Below, in pieces: positions 16,147-24,481 of a stretch of 64,000 nucleotides of DNA. The DNA comes from Paraburkholderia ultramafica (GTDB lineage Bacteria; Pseudomonadota; Gammaproteobacteria; Burkholderiales; Burkholderiaceae), in NCBI RefSeq assembly GCF_902859915.1, contig NZ_CADIKK010000003.1:277359-341358 (forward strand). The letters are read 5' to 3'. Positions within the stretch are counted from its first letter, which is position 1. Every line of letters starts with the position of its first letter. The notes under the pieces are model-generated. The model made no database searches. It was not told where the DNA came from and saw only the letters and a list, made by a program, of their open reading frames with translations. Made by a program: the position numbers and the translations under genes.

Positions 16147-18558
16147 TCACACGGCGTCGCTCCGCTGCGCTGCCGCCACAACCGCCTGTCCAATCGACAA
16201 ACCGCCGTCATTGGCCGGCACCTGACGATGCGTCAGCACACGAAAGCCCACCAACTCCAGCCGGGTCACAACCTGTTCGAACAGCACGCGGTTCTGAAAC
16301 ACGCCGCCCGAGAGCGCGACACTGCGCGCGTCGGCAGGCTCCGTCAGCAGATCGGCAAGGCACTCGACCATGCGTACGATCGCGATCGCGAGCCCCTTGT
16401 GAAAGCGCGCCGCGACCACGGGCACCGAGGTGCCGCGCAACAGATCGTCGAGCAACGCTTCCCACATTGGCCGCGGTTCGATCGAGCGCAAACCGTCGGG
16501 CATCACGCTGGTAATTTCAAACGGGTACGCGTGGGCGTCGCTATCGTCGCGCAGCGTGTGCGGATCGACCAGCGCTTCCAGTTCGATCGCGGCCTGTCCC
16601 TCGTACAGCACGCGCTCGCGGCACACGTCGAGCGTGGCCGCGACGGCGTCGAACAGACGGCCCGCGGAACTTGTGAGCGGACTGTTCACGCGCTGCGCGA
16701 TCATCGTGTCGAGCGTCGCGCGCGGTCGGCTCTTCAAAAAATGCTGCACGTCGAGGCCGCCGTAATGCCGCGTGAACGCGTGCCAGTCGAATGCCGCGCG
16801 CAGCTGCGCGTACGCGTTGCGCCACGGTTCGTCGATCGCGCGCGTGCCGCCCGGCATCGCCACTGGCTTGAACCGGCCGAGCCGCGTATAGCCGCGATAA
16901 TCGGCGAGCATGAATTCGCCGCCCCACAAGGTGCCGTCGACGCCGTAGCCGAGCCCGTCGAGCGCGACGCCGAGCATTGGCGGCGCGTCGAATGCGACGC
17001 CGTTTTCGGCCATGCAGGCCGCCAGATGCGCGTGATGATGCTGTACCTCGACCACCGGAATCTGCATGCTTTGCGCGAGGTCGTAGCCGATCTTGCGCGA
17101 CAGGTACTCGGGATGGAAGTCGAGCGCGACGAGCTGCGGTTCATGTTCGAACAGACGCAGATACTGCGCCACCGCGCGGCGATAGTCCGCATAAGTCAAT
17201 GCGTCTTCGAGATCACCGATGTGATGAGACACGATCGCCTGAGCGTCGCGGGCAATGCAGAACGTGTTCTTGAGTTCGCCGCCCATCGCCAGCACCGCCG
17301 GGGTGTCGGCGAAACCCTCGGGCAACAGCAGCGGCGCGGGCGCATAGCCGCGCGCGCGCCTCACCATGCGCGCGTCGTCCTGCACCACGCGCATCACCGA
17401 GTCGTCGACCCGGCGCGCGATGTCGCGATCGTGCATCAGAAAGACATCGGCGATCCGGCCAAGACGCGCACGCGCATCCGTGTTGTCGATGCACGGCGGT
17501 TCGTTGCTCGTGTTGCCGCTCGTCACGACGAGCGCGGAGTCGATCGATTCGATCAACAGACGATGCAGCGGCGTGGACGGCAGCATGAAGCCGAGCGTGC
17601 CGACACCCGGCGCCACGCTCGCCGCGACGCATTCAGGGCCGTCGGCGCGCAGGATCAAGATCGGTCCGCCCGCGCTCGCGAGCAGCGCGCATTCGGCTTC
17701 GTTGGGCGCGCAATAGCGGCGCAGCGCTTGCAGATCGCGCGCCATCAGCGCGAAGGGTTTGCGCTCACGCCGCTTCAGACGCCGCAAGCGCGCGACCGCG
17801 ACTTCGTCGCCGGCATCGCAGGCGAGCTGAAACCCGCCCACCCCTTTGAGCGCGACGATCGCACCGTGCTGCAACAACAGGCTTGCCGCGCGGCACGGGT
17901 CGTCGCCTGCGACGCGCGCGCCATCGCGGCTTTCCAGCCAGACGCGCGGGCCGCATGCGGGGCATGCGACGGGTTGCGCGTGAAAGCGCCGGTCAGCGGG
18001 ATCGTCGTACTCGGCGCGGCACGCGTCGCACATCGAGAACTCGGCCATCGTCGTGTTCTCGCGATCGTACGGAATTGCTCGGACGATCGACAGACGCGGT
18101 CCGCAATGCGTGCAGTTCGTGAACGGATAACGATAGCGGCGATTCGCCGGATCGGCGATCTCGGCGGCGCACTCGGCGCAGATCACCGCATCGGGCGTGA
18201 CGCCCGTCTGCACCGGGCCGCTCACGCTCGGCACGATACGAAAGTCGCTCCCCTCGGCCGCCTCGTTCAGTTGATGCCGCTCGATCGCGTCGATACGCGC
18301 AAGCGGCGGACACTCGGCGCTCAAACTGTCGATGAAGTGCTGCAGCGTCCACGCGTCGCCCCACGCATGAATCAGCACACCGTCGCTGTCGTTGCGCACG
18401 TCGCCGATCACGCCCCACTCATGTGCAACCCGCCACACGGTCGGCCGGAAGCCGACGCCCTGCACCAGTCCGCGCACGCGGATTTCCTCGCCGACCGCTC
18501 CCGGCACGACCGGATGCGAGGTCGAACCCGGCCCCGCAGGCTGTGAATGGATGCCCAT
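16147..18558 (-). CDS. hypF: Carbamoyltransferase HypF
   Basis: Makes carbamoyl-adenylate from carbamoyl phosphate and transfers the group to the HypE Cys. The 803 residues show the acylphosphatase domain (VRGLVQGVGFRPTVWRVA near 28-45), two zinc fingers (CAEC/CTHC near 128-155 and CDAC/CPAC), a YrdC-like domain (GGFQLACDA), and the Kae1-like domain with VQHHHAHLAACMAEN and LSGGVFQN. All domains look intact. The start is ATG 18558. It follows the small DUF6893-like gene by 24 bases. Confidence 0.96.
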   Translation of the reverse strand: MGIHSQPAGPGSTSHPVVPGAVGEEIRVRGLVQGVGFRPTVWRVAHEWGVIGDVRNDSDGVLIHAWGDAWTLQHFIDSLSAECPPLARIDAIERHQLNEAAEGSDFRIVPSVSGPVQTGVTPDAVICAECAAEIADPANRRYRYPFTNCTHCGPRLSIVRAIPYDRENTTMAEFSMCDACRAEYDDPADRRFHAQPVACPACGPRVWLESRDGARVAGDDPCRAASLLLQHGAIVALKGVGGFQLACDAGDEVAVARLRRLKRRERKPFALMARDLQALRRYCAPNEAECALLASAGGPILILRADGPECVAASVAPGVGTLGFMLPSTPLHRLLIESIDSALVVTSGNTSNEPPCIDNTDARARLGRIADVFLMHDRDIARRVDDSVMRVVQDDARMVRRARGYAPAPLLLPEGFADTPAVLAMGGELKNTFCIARDAQAIVSHHIGDLEDALTYADYRRAVAQYLRLFEHEPQLVALDFHPEYLSRKIGYDLAQSMQIPVVEVQHHHAHLAACMAENGVAFDAPPMLGVALDGLGYGVDGTLWGGEFMLADYRGYTRLGRFKPVAMPGGTRAIDEPWRNAYAQLRAAFDWHAFTRHYGGLDVQHFLKSRPRATLDTMIAQRVNSPLTSSAGRLFDAVAATLDVCRERVLYEGQAAIELEALVDPHTLRDDSDAHAYPFEITSVMPDGLRSIEPRPMWEALLDDLLRGTSVPVVAARFHKGLAIAIVRMVECLADLLTEPADARSVALSGGVFQNRVLFEQVVTRLELVGFRVLTHRQVPANDGGLSIGQAVVAAAQRSDAV

Positions 18559-18582
18559 CGCCCCCTCCCTCGCAGCGCTCGC

Positions 18583-18684
18583 CTACATGTTGCGAATGCG
18601 GATATAGCGCTTGATGTCCTTCATATTTGCCAATACACCGACCACCAGCACGGGCACGAACAGGAACTTCAGCAATCCTTTCAT
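18583..18684 (-). CDS. 33-residue DUF6893-like membrane microprotein
   Basis: A 33-residue ORF from ATG 18684: MKGLLKFLFVPVLVVGVLAN, then MKDIKRYIRIRNM. It has one hydrophobic helix followed by a basic DIKRY.RIR tail. Tiny proteins with this D-I-x-R-Y-x-x-I-R pattern (DUF6893) accompany group 1h hydrogenases in actinobacteria, which is why I call it real; GGAGACGTC precedes the ATG. It lies 90 bases after the endopeptidase gene and 24 before hypF. It may anchor the otherwise soluble enzyme to the membrane; that is inference. Confidence 0.75.
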   Translation of the reverse strand: MKGLLKFLFVPVLVVGVLANMKDIKRYIRIRNM

Positions 18685-18774
18685 GACGTCTCCCACTTCT
18701 GTCATTTCACCGGAACCGCCCGGTCTTCCACGCGTGTCTTCTGTCGGCATGACTGATCAAAAACGCCAGGCATG

Positions 18775-19326
18775 TCAGGCCGACAATGCGGAGAGCCGCT
18801 CCAACCTGGCGGTCACGAGCCGCACCACCACGTCTGCCGCCGGCTCCACGGCGGCTTCCACCGCACGGCTCAAACCCATCCGCCCTTCGTTGCCGTCCTC
18901 GCAACCGAAATCCTGCGGCTCGCAGCCGAGCACGACCACGTTCTCACAACCGCCGCCGAGCATCCGCAGCGTTTGCAACACCTTGAGCGGATCCATCTCA
19001 TGCGGCGACATCAGGACCGGCACCGCATAGGGATCGTTTTGCTCCGCGCCGGCCGGCTCTTGCAGCGACGGCTCGATCACGTACAGCGTGCCGGGCGCGC
19101 CACCGCGCTGCGTCGCGTCGATCAGGATCGCGCTGTCCACGCCGTCGAGGAGCGCGTAGCACAGGTCGATGCCGCGAATGCCGAAGTCCGCGATGCTCAC
19201 GCCCGCGGCGAGCGCCGGCAATTCGCCCGCCGCGAGCCGTGTTTGCAAACGACGCACTACTTCGACGCCGAAGCCGTCGTCGCCGAGAAACACATTGCCG
19301 ATGCCAGCCACGAGAATCGTGTTCAT
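18775..19326 (-). CDS. hupD: Hydrogenase maturation endopeptidase (HupD/HybD family)
   Basis: Cleaves the C-terminal tail of the large subunit after nickel insertion. The 183 residues start MNTILVAGIGNVFLGDDGFG, with the conserved Asp/Glu nickel-sensing residues in GDDGFGVE, and continue with DFGIRGIDL and a late MSPHEMDP His. ATG 19326 overlaps the upstream stop by ATGA; the long frame beyond is not part of the gene. Its likely target is the 25-residue tail after DPCLPCGVH of the large subunit in this operon. Confidence 0.93.
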   Translation of the reverse strand: MNTILVAGIGNVFLGDDGFGVEVVRRLQTRLAAGELPALAAGVSIADFGIRGIDLCYALLDGVDSAILIDATQRGGAPGTLYVIEPSLQEPAGAEQNDPYAVPVLMSPHEMDPLKVLQTLRMLGGGCENVVVLGCEPQDFGCEDGNEGRMGLSRAVEAAVEPAADVVVRLVTARLERLSALSA

Positions 19327-20747
19327 TGCAGGCCTCGCCGACTGCGGGCAGGCCGATCGAGCGGCTCGATCTCGTCCGGTCCGAAAAAGAAGCGATGACC
19401 GGGCATGCGCTGCATGCCGAAGTCCTTGCCGGGATCGTCGTCGATCGTCACGGCAACGTGCACGTGGTCGTCGAAATCGCGTTCGATCGATTCGATCGTC
19501 GCGATCATGCCGCTCAGCGCGATGTCGAAGATGTCCGCGCGTCCGCGTGGGTGCAAGCGCACCTGATCGCCGACCCGGATCTCCACGCCCGCCACCCGCA
19601 CGCATGCAAGATGCGGCCGCGCATCGAGTTCGGCCCACGGCGAAACGGGCCGCGCGGCTTGGTCCGGCGATGCCGATGTGAACGTGGACGCGCCCGCAGC
19701 GGCCGCGTCGAACCCGCGCCCCTGCCGCAACGTGCCGTGCAGCTTGCCCATCTGCTCGGCGCCGAGCCCCTCGGTGCGCGCGAGCAACGCACGGGCGCGC
19801 TCGTCGATGGCGATCATTTCGCGCTTCTCGTCGTCGGTCATCGTCAGAATGCGCAGCGTGAGGATCTCGTCGATCTCGGTCGCGTCGAACAGATCGCCGG
19901 CGCTTTCCGGCGCGATCTGCGGAAAATCGTAGAGGATGATCGGCGACGCGAGCATCGTGTCGGGCCGCTGTTCGTCGCCGACCAGCACCGGCCACACGCC
20001 GATATTGCGGCACGCGGCACAGGCCGCCGCCAGTTCGTCGGGCGGATCGATCGACGAGAGCCACGTGCCGCGCTCGATGGTCAGCACCGTATGGCACGAC
20101 ACCAACGCATACAGCGATGCGGCATCGCGCGTCAGGCTGCGCGCATGGTCGAGCGGCGTCTCGTTGACGATGCGCGTTTTCAGCCGGTAGACGCCACTTG
20201 CCACGCTCGCCGCGCTGATTTCGACCCGCCCTTGCAGCGCGGCGCGAGTCCGGCGCAGTGCGCCGCGCAGCGTGCCGAGCCGGTCCGCGAGCGGTTCGAG
20301 TTCGCTGCCGGCGTCGAATGAAAATGCAATCTCGCGCGGCGCTTGCAGCAATTCACCCAGCACCAGCACGGGCAACGCGATGTGCCGCTCGGCCGCTTCC
20401 TGCCACGGCGTATAGCGCCGTTCGTCGATGTCGAGCACCGGCACGCTGCGCCACGCGGGTTCGCCCGACTCGGGCCGCACCGCGGCGTCCGGCGCGACAT
20501 CCAGCACCAGCCGCTCGATCACTTGCAGAAAGCCGGGCCGCACCGCCACGCGCGTGCGCTCGTCGCCGCGCAGCAGACATTCACTCTGCGTGACCCACGG
20601 GTCGCTGCCGGACGCCTCCGCATAGGCGCGCGGATAAACGCCGCCGAAGGTCCAGCGTTGCCGGTTCTTCACCGAAGTCGGCCGGTACGGATACAGCATG
20701 TAGCCCTCGTACAGCACCGCCTGCACCACCCTCTCGACCGGGTTCAC
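19323..20747 (-). CDS. Hydrogenase-cluster protein of unknown function (474 residues)
   Basis: It begins with GTG 20747 in a GTGA overlap with the DUF6084 gene, preceded by a perfect AGGAGG seven bases away. The protein starts VNPVERVVQAVLYEGYMLYP. The middle is alpha/beta with no clear catalytic motif; residues about 385-460 look like a small beta-barrel (VAGVEIRVGDQVRLHPRGR, then HRFFFGPDEIEPL). I recall similar proteins only within group 1h hydrogenase clusters. No signal or membrane segment. It probably helps assemble or protect the enzyme. Confidence 0.8.
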   Translation of the reverse strand: MNPVERVVQAVLYEGYMLYPYRPTSVKNRQRWTFGGVYPRAYAEASGSDPWVTQSECLLRGDERTRVAVRPGFLQVIERLVLDVAPDAAVRPESGEPAWRSVPVLDIDERRYTPWQEAAERHIALPVLVLGELLQAPREIAFSFDAGSELEPLADRLGTLRGALRRTRAALQGRVEISAASVASGVYRLKTRIVNETPLDHARSLTRDAASLYALVSCHTVLTIERGTWLSSIDPPDELAAACAACRNIGVWPVLVGDEQRPDTMLASPIILYDFPQIAPESAGDLFDATEIDEILTLRILTMTDDEKREMIAIDERARALLARTEGLGAEQMGKLHGTLRQGRGFDAAAAGASTFTSASPDQAARPVSPWAELDARPHLACVRVAGVEIRVGDQVRLHPRGRADIFDIALSGMIATIESIERDFDDHVHVAVTIDDDPGKDFGMQRMPGHRFFFGPDEIEPLDRPARSRRGLQ

Positions 20748-21391
20748 GATGTATCCTCCTCGAGGCCGTCGAGCAGGCTCGTCACCGCCTGCTCCCAACT
20801 CGTGAGACCGCGCCGGGTCTTGAAACGCGCGAGGCGGTCGAGCACGTCCCGCTGCAGACAGAGCCACGAGCCGTTCGGATAGTAGCGAGCCATCATGTCG
20901 CGCCACAGCGCCACCGGCAGACGGTACGCCGCTTCGTTGTGCCACGGAATCGGCGCGACCTGCAACGCGTGATCGGCGTCGCGATAGAACGCCGTGCCGC
21001 TGAATTGCAGCATCAGCGGAATCTCGCCTTCTTCCAGGCCATGGAAATATTTGGTGGCGGCCACGTTGAAGTCGTAGCAGCACGGCACCGGCAGATTGAG
21101 CCGGCATTCGCCGGCAAACGGTGGCGCGACCGCCGACGCATGCGTCCACAGCATCGTGCGCAACGTTTCGCCCCAGCGTGGCGGCACGCCGAACAGGTCT
21201 TCGAGCCGGTATTGCTCGGCGGGCGCGTAGCGGCGTTGCGTGGCTTCGATCTGAATCTGGCATTGCAGCGTGATGCTCGCAATCTCCTCCTGCGCCGGGG
21301 TGTTCACGATGCGCAGTTTGAACATCAGCAGCGGCGCGGCGGCGAACGGCACCACCTCCACCGATTCGACAGTGAACGCGAGATCAGGCAT
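20744..21391 (-). CDS. DUF6084-like hydrogenase-cluster protein
   Basis: A 215-residue soluble beta-rich protein (MPDLAFTVESVEVVPFAAAP...). Conserved-looking segments include RYAPAEQYRLEDLFG, LWTHASAVAPPFAG, PCCYDFNVAATKYFHGLEEG (exactly 20) and PLMLQFSGTAFYR. ATG 21391 overlaps the previous stop by 8 bases and has GGAGG upstream; an earlier in-frame ATG is less likely. DUF6084 is, to my knowledge, restricted to actinobacterial-type hydrogenase neighbourhoods. The Cys-Cys pair in PCCYDFN could bind metal. Function unknown. Confidence 0.8.
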   Translation of the reverse strand: MPDLAFTVESVEVVPFAAAPLLMFKLRIVNTPAQEEIASITLQCQIQIEATQRRYAPAEQYRLEDLFGVPPRWGETLRTMLWTHASAVAPPFAGECRLNLPVPCCYDFNVAATKYFHGLEEGEIPLMLQFSGTAFYRDADHALQVAPIPWHNEAAYRLPVALWRDMMARYYPNGSWLCLQRDVLDRLARFKTRRGLTSWEQAVTSLLDGLEEDTS

Positions 21392-22022
21392 GGAGCAGGC
21401 CCTCCGGCACACGGCCCTGTGTCTTCAATGCGGCGAAGAAGCGATGAATCGAATCCCACGCCTGCCGTCCGCCCGACACGCCGCGCCAACGCGCGCGAAT
21501 CACGCCGGTCAGCGCATAGCATTGATCGATCGGCACGCGGAAATACTCACGCGCGCCTTCGCTGCGATTGACGAGCAGCGCTTCGACGTCGGGCGCTAGG
21601 TGCGTGAGCCACGGATTGTCGGCGACGAGTTCGTCCCACGCGTGCAGGTCGAGCAGCGATTGCGTGCCGCCGGCCGGTCCGGGATACAGCGCGACGACGC
21701 GTTGCGCGGCGCTGTCATAAAAGAAGAACGCAATGTCGATCGGAAGCGCCAGCGCGTCCCACTGCGCGTCGCTCATCCGGAAGCCGTCGAGATAATGCGC
21801 ATCGCGCGGCACCGGGCGATAGCGCGCGTTCTGCTGACTACCGAACAGCAGCGCACACGCACGGCAGCAGCAATACAACTGCCGCTTCGCGGTTTCGAAC
21901 AGATGCGGATGATCGGACAGCAGCGTCGCGCCGCACAACTCGCAATGCGTGTCGTCGGCCTGGCGCACGAAATGGCGCACGCTCGCGACCCAGCCGCGCG
22001 TGCTGGTAGCGGCGGCGGTCAT
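21384..22022 (-). CDS. DUF5947-like zinc-ribbon protein of the hydrogenase cluster
   Basis: A 212-residue protein with an N-terminal ribbon: CELCGATL near residue 27 and a CCCRACALLFG cluster near 50, giving up to six Cys for zinc or a rubredoxin-like iron site. The rest (DIAFFFYDSAAQRVVALYPG, LVNRSEGAREYFRVPID) looks like a folded alpha/beta domain. It is coupled by ATGA to the NifU-like gene. A rubredoxin-like role, as with HupI/HoxR in other O2-tolerant hydrogenases, is a reasonable guess. Confidence 0.8.
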   Translation of the reverse strand: MTAAATSTRGWVASVRHFVRQADDTHCELCGATLLSDHPHLFETAKRQLYCCCRACALLFGSQQNARYRPVPRDAHYLDGFRMSDAQWDALALPIDIAFFFYDSAAQRVVALYPGPAGGTQSLLDLHAWDELVADNPWLTHLAPDVEALLVNRSEGAREYFRVPIDQCYALTGVIRARWRGVSGGRQAWDSIHRFFAALKTQGRVPEGLLHA

Positions 22023-22597
22023 TGCGCGCCGGCCTCGGTCCGGCTGGCTATCTCGGTGTGATGCGGCACAAAGCGCAATTCGTGCACGTTGACGTCGGCG
22101 AGACCCGCGATGTCGATGCGCATCGCTTCCGGCGCGGCGTCAAAGATGGCGCGCTCGATTTCCTGCTGCAGTTCGCTCACCGAGTTGTGCTTGCCCTGCA
22201 AGCGGCCGGCCACCCGCACGCGCACCGCTTCCTCGGCGGCGTCGAGCAATTCGATCCGAATGCCCTGCACACCGAGCAGCGGCCGCAGTATCTCGACCGC
22301 ACGCGACACGCGCGTCGCCAGGTCTTGCGGATGCAGACCGTGCAGCAGCAGCAAGGCCGACACGCCGGCGTCGCGCTCGAACGCTTCGATCAGCGCGTCG
22401 TCCATCGCACCGGACGCCGCGACGATCTCCATCAGACGCGTGAGCCCATTCGTATGCAGATCGAGCACGACCTGCAGCAACTGCTGGGCGCTCTCGCGCG
22501 CATGCGGATCGTCGAGCGCTTCCAGCGCCGCGATCAGTTCGTCGATGCGGCGTTGCTGGGCGTCGACCGCGCGTTGGTCGCTGCCTTGTGCGCTCAC
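22019..22597 (-). CDS. NifU-domain-like protein of the hydrogenase cluster
   Basis: A 192-residue protein starting with GTG 22597 (GTGA overlap with the large-subunit stop). The N-terminal half is helical (QQRRIDELIAALEAL, HDLHTNGLTRLMEI-like). The C-terminal half resembles a NifU/Fe-S scaffold fold (RVSRAVEILRPLLG, VRVAGRLQGKHNS, ELQQEIERAIFDAAPE). The usual CxxC of the NifU C-domain is not seen, so it may be a structural derivative. NifU-like genes follow the large subunit in group 1h operons; assembly of the Fe-S clusters is inferred. Confidence 0.75.
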   Translation of the reverse strand: MSAQGSDQRAVDAQQRRIDELIAALEALDDPHARESAQQLLQVVLDLHTNGLTRLMEIVAASGAMDDALIEAFERDAGVSALLLLHGLHPQDLATRVSRAVEILRPLLGVQGIRIELLDAAEEAVRVRVAGRLQGKHNSVSELQQEIERAIFDAAPEAMRIDIAGLADVNVHELRFVPHHTEIASRTEAGAQ

Positions 22598-24408
22598 GTG
22601 TGCGCTCCCTGCATCACCCCGAAGGTCGGCGAATGCGATACATCAATGGTCTTGCCGTCGCCGACATACATGTGCACGCCGCACGGCAGGCACGGATCGA
22701 AGCTGCGCACCGCGCGCATGATGTCGATGCCCTTGAACTTGTCGGGTCCGTTGTCTTCGAAGATCGGCGTGTTCTGCACCGCGTCCTCATAGGGTCCGGG
22801 CGTGCCGTAGATATCGCGCGGATTGGCGTTCCAGGGCGTGGGCGGATATGGGTGATAGTTGGCGATCTTGCCGTCGCGAATCACGAGGTGATGCGAGAGC
22901 ACGCCGCGTACCGCTTCATGGAAGCCGCAGCCGATGCCTTCTTCCGGCACCGTGAAGTCGCTGAACGTGCGGGTGCGGCCCGCGTGCAATTCGGCGAGCG
23001 CCTGCTCGGCGAAGTACAAGGCCGCCGCCGCCGAATACGCCTGAAAATACGTGCGCGCGCGATCGCGTTCAAGCGCATTGCTCCACTTCGGAATCTTCCA
23101 TTCGAATTCGACTTCGGGCTTGAGCGCGGTCTTCGGCAGATAGATCTTCACGCTGTGACCGGTCGCCTTGATATAGCCGATATCGACGAGCCCCGCCAGC
23201 GCCGTGGTCCACAGGCGCGCAATCGGACCACCGCCGGTATCGAGCGCGAGGTGGTCGCCGCTGCGCTTGTCGAGCCAGCGCGGCGACATCACCCACGTGT
23301 AGTTGCCGTCGAATTTGCGCTTCTGCGGATGCGGCAGCGTGGTCTGATTCCACGGATGCTTGCGGTCCACCGGATTGCCGAGCGGATCATTCTTGACGAA
23401 GGTTTCTTCGTGATCCCAATCATCGTAATAGGAACTGCCGAGCAGAATGCGAATGTTCAGGTTGATGTCGACCAGATCGGTCGTCACCAGTTCGCCGTCC
23501 ACCACCACACCCGGCGTGACGAACATGCCGCGGCCCCATTGCGACATTGTGTTGTAGTTGTAGTCGCATACGTTCGGATCCTGGAACGAGCCCCAGCAGC
23601 CGAGCAGAACGCGGCGCCGACCCACTTCCTCGTAACCGGGCAGCGCTTCGTAGAAGAAGTCGAACAGATCGTCGTGCAGCGGCACGACCTTCTTCATGAA
23701 CTCGACATACTTCATCAACCGCGTGAGGTAGTCGGTGAAAAGCTGAATGGTCGGCACCGTGCCCACGCCGCCGGGATACAAGGTCGACGGATGCACGTGG
23801 CGCCCTTCCATCAGGCAGAACATTTCGCGCGTATAGCGGCTCACCATCAGCGTCTCGCGGTAGAACTCGCCGGTAAACGGATTGAGCGCGGTCATGATGT
23901 CCGCGATGGTTTTATAGCCGTGTTTGTCCGCGTGCGGCGCGGCTGTTTTCTGCGCCTTCGCCCACACGCCGGGGTTGGTCTCCTTGACCATCGTCTCGCA
24001 GAAATCCACGCCGACCAGATTGTCCTGGAAGATGTTGTGATCGAACATGTACTCGGCCGCTTCGCCGAGGTTGACGATCCACTCGGCGATCGCCGGCGGC
24101 TTCACGCCGTAGGCCATGTTCTGCGCGTAGACCGAACAGGTCGCGTGATTGTCGCCACAGATGCCGCAGATGCGGCTCGTGATGAAATGCGCGTCGCGCG
24201 GGTCCTTGCCCTTCATGAAAATGCTGTAGCCGCGAAAGATCGACGACGTGCTATAGCACTCCGCGACACGCCGGTTCGCGAAATCGATCTTCGTGTAAAT
24301 CCCCAGACTGCCGACGATCCGCGTAATCGGATCCCAGTTCATTTCCACCAGCTTGCCGGGCGTTGCCTCGGTGCGGGTGGTCGCTTCAGGTGCGGTGCTG
24401 ACGGCCAT
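22594..24408 (-). CDS. hhyL: Group 1h [NiFe]-hydrogenase large subunit
   Basis: Catalytic subunit carrying the NiFe(CN)2CO centre. The 604 residues have the L1 motif RICGICGDNHATC (Cys81, Cys84) and the L2 motif DPCLPCGVH (Cys573, Cys576), followed by a 25-residue tail ending MQGAHT that the endopeptidase should remove. Features such as CYSTSSIFRGYSIFMKGKDP and WRWLDKRSGDHLALDTGGGP-type stretches (here SPRWLDKRSGDHLALDTG) are those of the actinobacterial-type, group 1h/HofG enzymes, known for oxygen-insensitive uptake of trace H2. It lies 73 bases after the small subunit, the reverse of nothing unusual: small-then-large is the family order. Confidence 0.93.
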   Translation of the reverse strand: MAVSTAPEATTRTEATPGKLVEMNWDPITRIVGSLGIYTKIDFANRRVAECYSTSSIFRGYSIFMKGKDPRDAHFITSRICGICGDNHATCSVYAQNMAYGVKPPAIAEWIVNLGEAAEYMFDHNIFQDNLVGVDFCETMVKETNPGVWAKAQKTAAPHADKHGYKTIADIMTALNPFTGEFYRETLMVSRYTREMFCLMEGRHVHPSTLYPGGVGTVPTIQLFTDYLTRLMKYVEFMKKVVPLHDDLFDFFYEALPGYEEVGRRRVLLGCWGSFQDPNVCDYNYNTMSQWGRGMFVTPGVVVDGELVTTDLVDINLNIRILLGSSYYDDWDHEETFVKNDPLGNPVDRKHPWNQTTLPHPQKRKFDGNYTWVMSPRWLDKRSGDHLALDTGGGPIARLWTTALAGLVDIGYIKATGHSVKIYLPKTALKPEVEFEWKIPKWSNALERDRARTYFQAYSAAAALYFAEQALAELHAGRTRTFSDFTVPEEGIGCGFHEAVRGVLSHHLVIRDGKIANYHPYPPTPWNANPRDIYGTPGPYEDAVQNTPIFEDNGPDKFKGIDIMRAVRSFDPCLPCGVHMYVGDGKTIDVSHSPTFGVMQGAHT

Positions 24409-24481
24409 GACCTTCTCCTGCTGACGATACTGACGATGCCGACGATAGCGATAACGCGCGGCTAACGCGCATGCCGCCCGC

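Noticed and set aside
15781..18546. A 921-codon open frame opposite hypC and hypF
   Set aside because: Length comes from GC-rich third positions of hypF; composition (His, Arg, Asp) is that of antisense shadows.
22588..24465. A 625-codon open frame opposite the hydrogenase large subunit
   Set aside because: Antisense shadow of a strongly conserved gene; no domain recognised.
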